Below, piece after piece: positions 31,862-34,287 of a stretch of 34,287 nt of DNA. The stretch is from assembly GCF_002727125.1 (NCBI RefSeq), contig NZ_NHOA01000048.1, positions 1 to 34,287 on the forward strand, written 5' to 3'. Every line of letters starts with the position of its first letter. Position 1 is the stretch's first letter. The notes beneath the pieces are model-generated. The model did no database searches. It was not told where the DNA came from and worked only from the letters and a program-made list of their open reading frames with translations. The DNA is from Halorubrum persicum (GTDB taxonomy: Archaea > Halobacteriota > Halobacteria > Halobacteriales > Haloferacaceae). The position numbers and the translations under genes are program-made.

Positions 31862-32908
31862 GTGAAACGGATCCAGCTCGGCAACACCGTCTTCGAGGGC
31901 GAGAACGACGTGTACCTGCTCGACGGCGAGACGACCGCGCTCGTCGACACCGGCGTCGCGCTCCCCGACGTGCGCGAGGAGCTGGCGGCCGGCCTCGCCG
32001 AGCACGGGGTCGGGTTCGCGGACGTGGACGCGGTCGCGCTCACTCACTGGCACCCCGATCACGCGGGGTTGGCCGGGGAGATACAGGCCGAGAGCGGCGC
32101 GGACGTGTACGTCCACGAGGCCGACGCGTCGCTCGTCGACGGCACCGAGACGCCGCTGTTCCTCGACCGCGACCTCCAGCGCGAGACGTTCGACCGGTGG
32201 GGGATGCCCGACTCCGATCGGAACCGGCTGACGGCGTTCTTCGACGCGGTGAGCACCAACCTCAGCGGGCGCCCCGCCGAGGTGACGACGTTCGGCGACG
32301 GCGACGTGATCGACGCCGGCGGCGTGACCCTCGAAGCGGTCCACCTGCCGGGCCACACCGCCGGGCTCACCGGGTTCGCCTTCGACCCGCGGACGGTTCC
32401 CGACCACGAGCCGGTCGCCGGCGCGGACGCGAGCGAGGAGCTGTTCGCCGGCGACGCGCTCCTCCCGCGGTACACCCCGAACGTCGGCGGCGCGGACGTG
32501 CGGGTCGACGGGCCGCTGGCGGCGTACGCCGAGAGCCTCGCGCGGATCGTGGCGCGCGACTTCGACGCGGCCCACCCGGGTCACCGCGAACGGATCGACG
32601 AGCCGAGCCTGCGGGCCGCGACGATCCTCGATCACCACCGCCACCGCACGCGGCGGGTGCTCGACGTGCTCGAAGGCGCGGGCCCCGCGACCGCGTGGGA
32701 GGTTTCGGCCGCGCTGTTCGGCGACCTCTCGGAGATCCACGTGCTCCACGGCCCCGGCGAGGCGTTCGCGCACCTCGATCACCTCGCCGACGCGGGCGTC
32801 GTCGAGACCGACGGGACCGCCTACCGGCTGATCGAGCCGGAGCCGAACGTCGACGCGCTGTTCCCGACCACGGCCCTCGACGACGCGGTCGACGGCTCGG
32901 AGGGGTGA
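31862..32908 (+). CDS. Metallo-beta-lactamase-fold hydrolase
   Basis: A 348-residue MBL-fold protein starting at GTG 31862 (then KRIQLGNTVFEGENDVYLLDGE, as expected at the N-terminus of the fold). Metal ligands: THWHPDHAG (HxHxDH), His in LPGHTAG, Asp in FAGDALLP and His in HPGH. The C-terminal 80 residues form a winged-helix-like region (RRVLDVLEGAGPATAWEVSAALFG ... HLDHLADAGVVETDGTAYRL), an arrangement seen in LACTB2-type and glyoxalase II-like enzymes. It could act on thioesters or RNA; the substrate is unknown. It is followed by the KDG kinase leader after 85 bases. Confidence 0.86.
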   Translation: MKRIQLGNTVFEGENDVYLLDGETTALVDTGVALPDVREELAAGLAEHGVGFADVDAVALTHWHPDHAGLAGEIQAESGADVYVHEADASLVDGTETPLFLDRDLQRETFDRWGMPDSDRNRLTAFFDAVSTNLSGRPAEVTTFGDGDVIDAGGVTLEAVHLPGHTAGLTGFAFDPRTVPDHEPVAGADASEELFAGDALLPRYTPNVGGADVRVDGPLAAYAESLARIVARDFDAAHPGHRERIDEPSLRAATILDHHRHRTRRVLDVLEGAGPATAWEVSAALFGDLSEIHVLHGPGEAFAHLDHLADAGVVETDGTAYRLIEPEPNVDALFPTTALDDAVDGSEG

Positions 32909-32963
32909 CCGGACGCCCCCCTCGCGGTCACGCCGCGCTCACCGTCCGTCGCCGATCGCGGGT

Positions 32964-32972
32964 CCTTTTGTA
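32964..32972 (+). promoter_or_regulatory. TATA box of the kdgK transcript
   Basis: CCTTTTGTA lies 22-30 bases before the ATG at 32994, not at the proper distance from either possible kdgK start codon. Confidence 0.5.
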
Positions 32973-32993
32973 CTCCCTCGCCGACGCTCCGGT

Positions 32994-33062
32994 ATGTACA
33001 CCGTAGCGACTGCGGCGCCCCCGGCGACCGCGGGGGACGCCCCGGCGAGGTGGTCGGCGTGA
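32994..33062 (+). CDS. Possible 22-residue leader ORF overlapping kdgK
   Basis: An ATG placed at the predicted transcript start opens a 22-codon frame ([14 protein letters not shown]...) whose TGA overlaps the GTG of kdgK by 4 bases (GTGA). It is in a different frame from kdgK. Leaderless mRNAs are translated from the first AUG, so this small ORF would be read first and kdgK reached by reinitiation. It could equally be a chance frame in GC-rich DNA. Confidence 0.45.
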   Translation: MYTVATAAPPATAGDAPARWSA

Positions 33063-34015
33063 CGGATCTGGTGACGTTCGGCGAGACGATGCTCCGCCTC
33101 TCACCGCCGCGCGGCGAGCGGCTGGAGACCACCGAGACCCTCGGCGTGCAGGCGGGCGGCGCGGAGAGCAACGTCGCGGTCGGCGCCGCCCGGCTCGGCA
33201 CCGACGCCGTCTGGCTCTCGAAGCTCCCGGAGTCGCCGCTCGGGCGCCGGATCATCGGCGAGCTTCGGAGCCACGGCGTCCGGACGGGCGTGTCGTGGGC
33301 CGACCCCGAGACGAGCCGGGTCGGGACGTACTACCTCGAACACGGCGGCGAACCCCGCGGGACGAACGTGATCTACGACCGCGCCGACGCGGCGATCACG
33401 ACGGTTACGCCCGCGGAGCTCCCCACCGGAGCGCTGGAGGCGGCCGAGCGCTTCCACACGACCGGGATCACGCCCGCGCTCTCGGAGCAGGCCGCGGAGA
33501 CGACGACGGCCCTGCTCCGCGCGGCCGGCGAGGCCGACGTGACGCGCTCGTTCGACCTCAACTACCGGGCGAAGCTCTGGGACCCCGAGACCGCCCGCGC
33601 CGCCTACGAGGAGCTCTTCGAACAGATCGACACCCTGTTCGTCCCCCGCCGTGACGCCCGGGAGGTACTGGACCGCGAGGGCGACGCGATCGAGATCGCC
33701 CACGGACTCGCCTCGGAGTTCGACTTCGGGACGGTGGTCGTCACCCGGGGCACGGAGGGCGCGGTCGCGCTCCGGCGCGGCGAGATCTACGAGCAGGGGG
33801 TCTTCGAGGCCGACACCTACGACGCGATCGGCACCGGCGACGCCTTCGTCGCCGGCTACCTCGCGAAGCGCATCCACGGCGGCGACGTGGCCGACGCGCT
33901 GGAGTGGGCCGCCGCGGCCGCCGCCCTGAAACGCACCGTCGACGGCGACCTCGCGGTGATCACGCCCGACGACGTTGCGAGCGTCGTCGACGGCGCGGGC
34001 GGGATCAATCGGTAG
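33059..34015 (+). CDS. kdgK: 2-keto-3-deoxygluconate kinase (PfkB family)
   Basis: A 318-residue PfkB-type sugar kinase. The start GTG 33059 gives [16 protein letters not shown], the family opening; an in-frame GTG at 33050 adds three residues. Motifs: substrate-side [15 protein letters not shown], the [10 protein letters not shown] strand typical of KDG kinases, [15 protein letters not shown], and the anion hole [14 protein letters not shown] with the catalytic Asp. In haloarchaea this enzyme phosphorylates KDG to KDPG in the semi-phosphorylative Entner-Doudoroff pathway of glucose breakdown. The gene has no pathway partner next to it. It is preceded by a 22-codon leader ORF with a 4-base overlap. 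Confidence 0.9.
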   Translation: MTDLVTFGETMLRLSPPRGERLETTETLGVQAGGAESNVAVGAARLGTDAVWLSKLPESPLGRRIIGELRSHGVRTGVSWADPETSRVGTYYLEHGGEPRGTNVIYDRADAAITTVTPAELPTGALEAAERFHTTGITPALSEQAAETTTALLRAAGEADVTRSFDLNYRAKLWDPETARAAYEELFEQIDTLFVPRRDAREVLDREGDAIEIAHGLASEFDFGTVVVTRGTEGAVALRRGEIYEQGVFEADTYDAIGTGDAFVAGYLAKRIHGGDVADALEWAAAAAALKRTVDGDLAVITPDDVASVVDGAGGINR

Positions 34016-34030
34016 GACTCTTTACAAATC

Positions 34031-34287
34031 GCTGTGCGGTGGCGCGCGCCTCCGAGTGGCCGCCCTCGGCGGCCATGAGGAGCGCGCGCGAGGGACACCG
34101 CGAGCGCTTTCAAGCGCGAGCGGCGAGGCTGGGGAGGCGTGAGGCTGCGGTTGCGGTGTGGGGCGGGACTCAAAGGGGCGGCCGCGAGGACGAAGGTGGC
34201 CGCAGCAAGCACCGCAACGAGGGAGCGTCAGCGACCGAGTGAGGCGCGCAGCAAGGCCCCCGAGTCGTCGCGGCCGGGGCTTTGGAG
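34031..34287 (+). repeat. Dispersed GC-rich hairpin-forming repeat, copy 2 (runs off the edge)
   Basis: The first 114 bases (34031-34144) equal copy 1 at 30953-31066 except for two substitutions, in the same orientation, 3078 bases apart. The second half shares blocks such as GCGAGGACGAAG and the final CGAGTCGTCGCGGCCGGGG with copy 1. It starts 15 bases after the kdgK stop. Confidence 0.75.

Noticed and set aside
31210-33006. A 598-residue plus-strand open frame
   Set aside because: It crosses the membrane protein gene, the tandem repeat and the hydrolase in the wrong phase and is rich in Arg/Gly/Pro, typical of GC-rich shadow frames.
1-34287. CRISPR array, transposase or integrase
   Set aside because: No regularly spaced direct repeats and no transposase or recombinase motifs were seen on either strand.

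Overview
The window looks like chromosomal DNA of a halophilic archaeon, most likely Halorubrum or a close relative. The reasons are very high GC with strongly acidic deduced proteins, AT-rich TATA-like boxes about 25-32 bases before many start codons (leaderless transcription), archaeal-only families (pantoate kinase, small-type PurL, archaellum FlaD/E domain, haloarchaeal actin, DUF1102, DUF5305, DUF7344, DUF7550) and a tRNA gene without encoded CCA. The genus is an inference; the haloarchaeal assignment is firm.

Layout. 1-2176: a membrane-bound Fe-S oxidoreductase of heterodisulfide-reductase type, running off the left edge. 2299-4410: a biotin uptake operon bioY-bioM-bioN behind an almost perfect BirA box. 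4583-6784: CMI4-type protein and SRP54. 6910-8472: pantoate kinase and a zinc-ribbon membrane protein. 8644-10193: a translationally coupled pair, a free-standing FlaD/E-domain protein and a salactin/volactin-type actin. 10232-10711: an unrecognised haloarchaeal protein. 11080-15082: a more AT-rich island with a type IV restriction system, an McrB GTPase-like AAA+ protein with two EVE domains and its McrC nuclease, beside tRNA-Gln(UUG) at 15403-15475. 15589-16491: an NAD-dependent epimerase-like enzyme.

16569-24971 is a cell-surface export cluster: DUF5305 protein and a type I signal peptidase in one operon, a rhomboid-like protease, a large membrane-anchored DUF1102/PGF-pre-PGF protein, three small exported DUF1102 proteins sharing a GTGAFSS...AER signal region, and a membrane-tethered winged-helix regulator. 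Its logic resembles the bacterial SipW/TasA fibre system. This is the strongest candidate in the window for a poorly described system.

25099-27232 is a toxin-antitoxin pocket: divergent RHH/RelE and UPF0175/PIN-like pairs, bracketed by two copies of a 49-residue single-membrane-helix gene. 27287-34015 returns to core metabolism: an orphan ABC ATPase behind a DtxR-type palindrome, purL, a small membrane protein, a metallo-beta-lactamase-fold hydrolase and 2-keto-3-deoxygluconate kinase preceded by a short overlapping leader ORF. Two same-orientation copies of a GC-rich, hairpin-forming dispersed repeat bracket the last three genes, the second copy running off the right edge. No CRISPR array, transposase or integrase was found.
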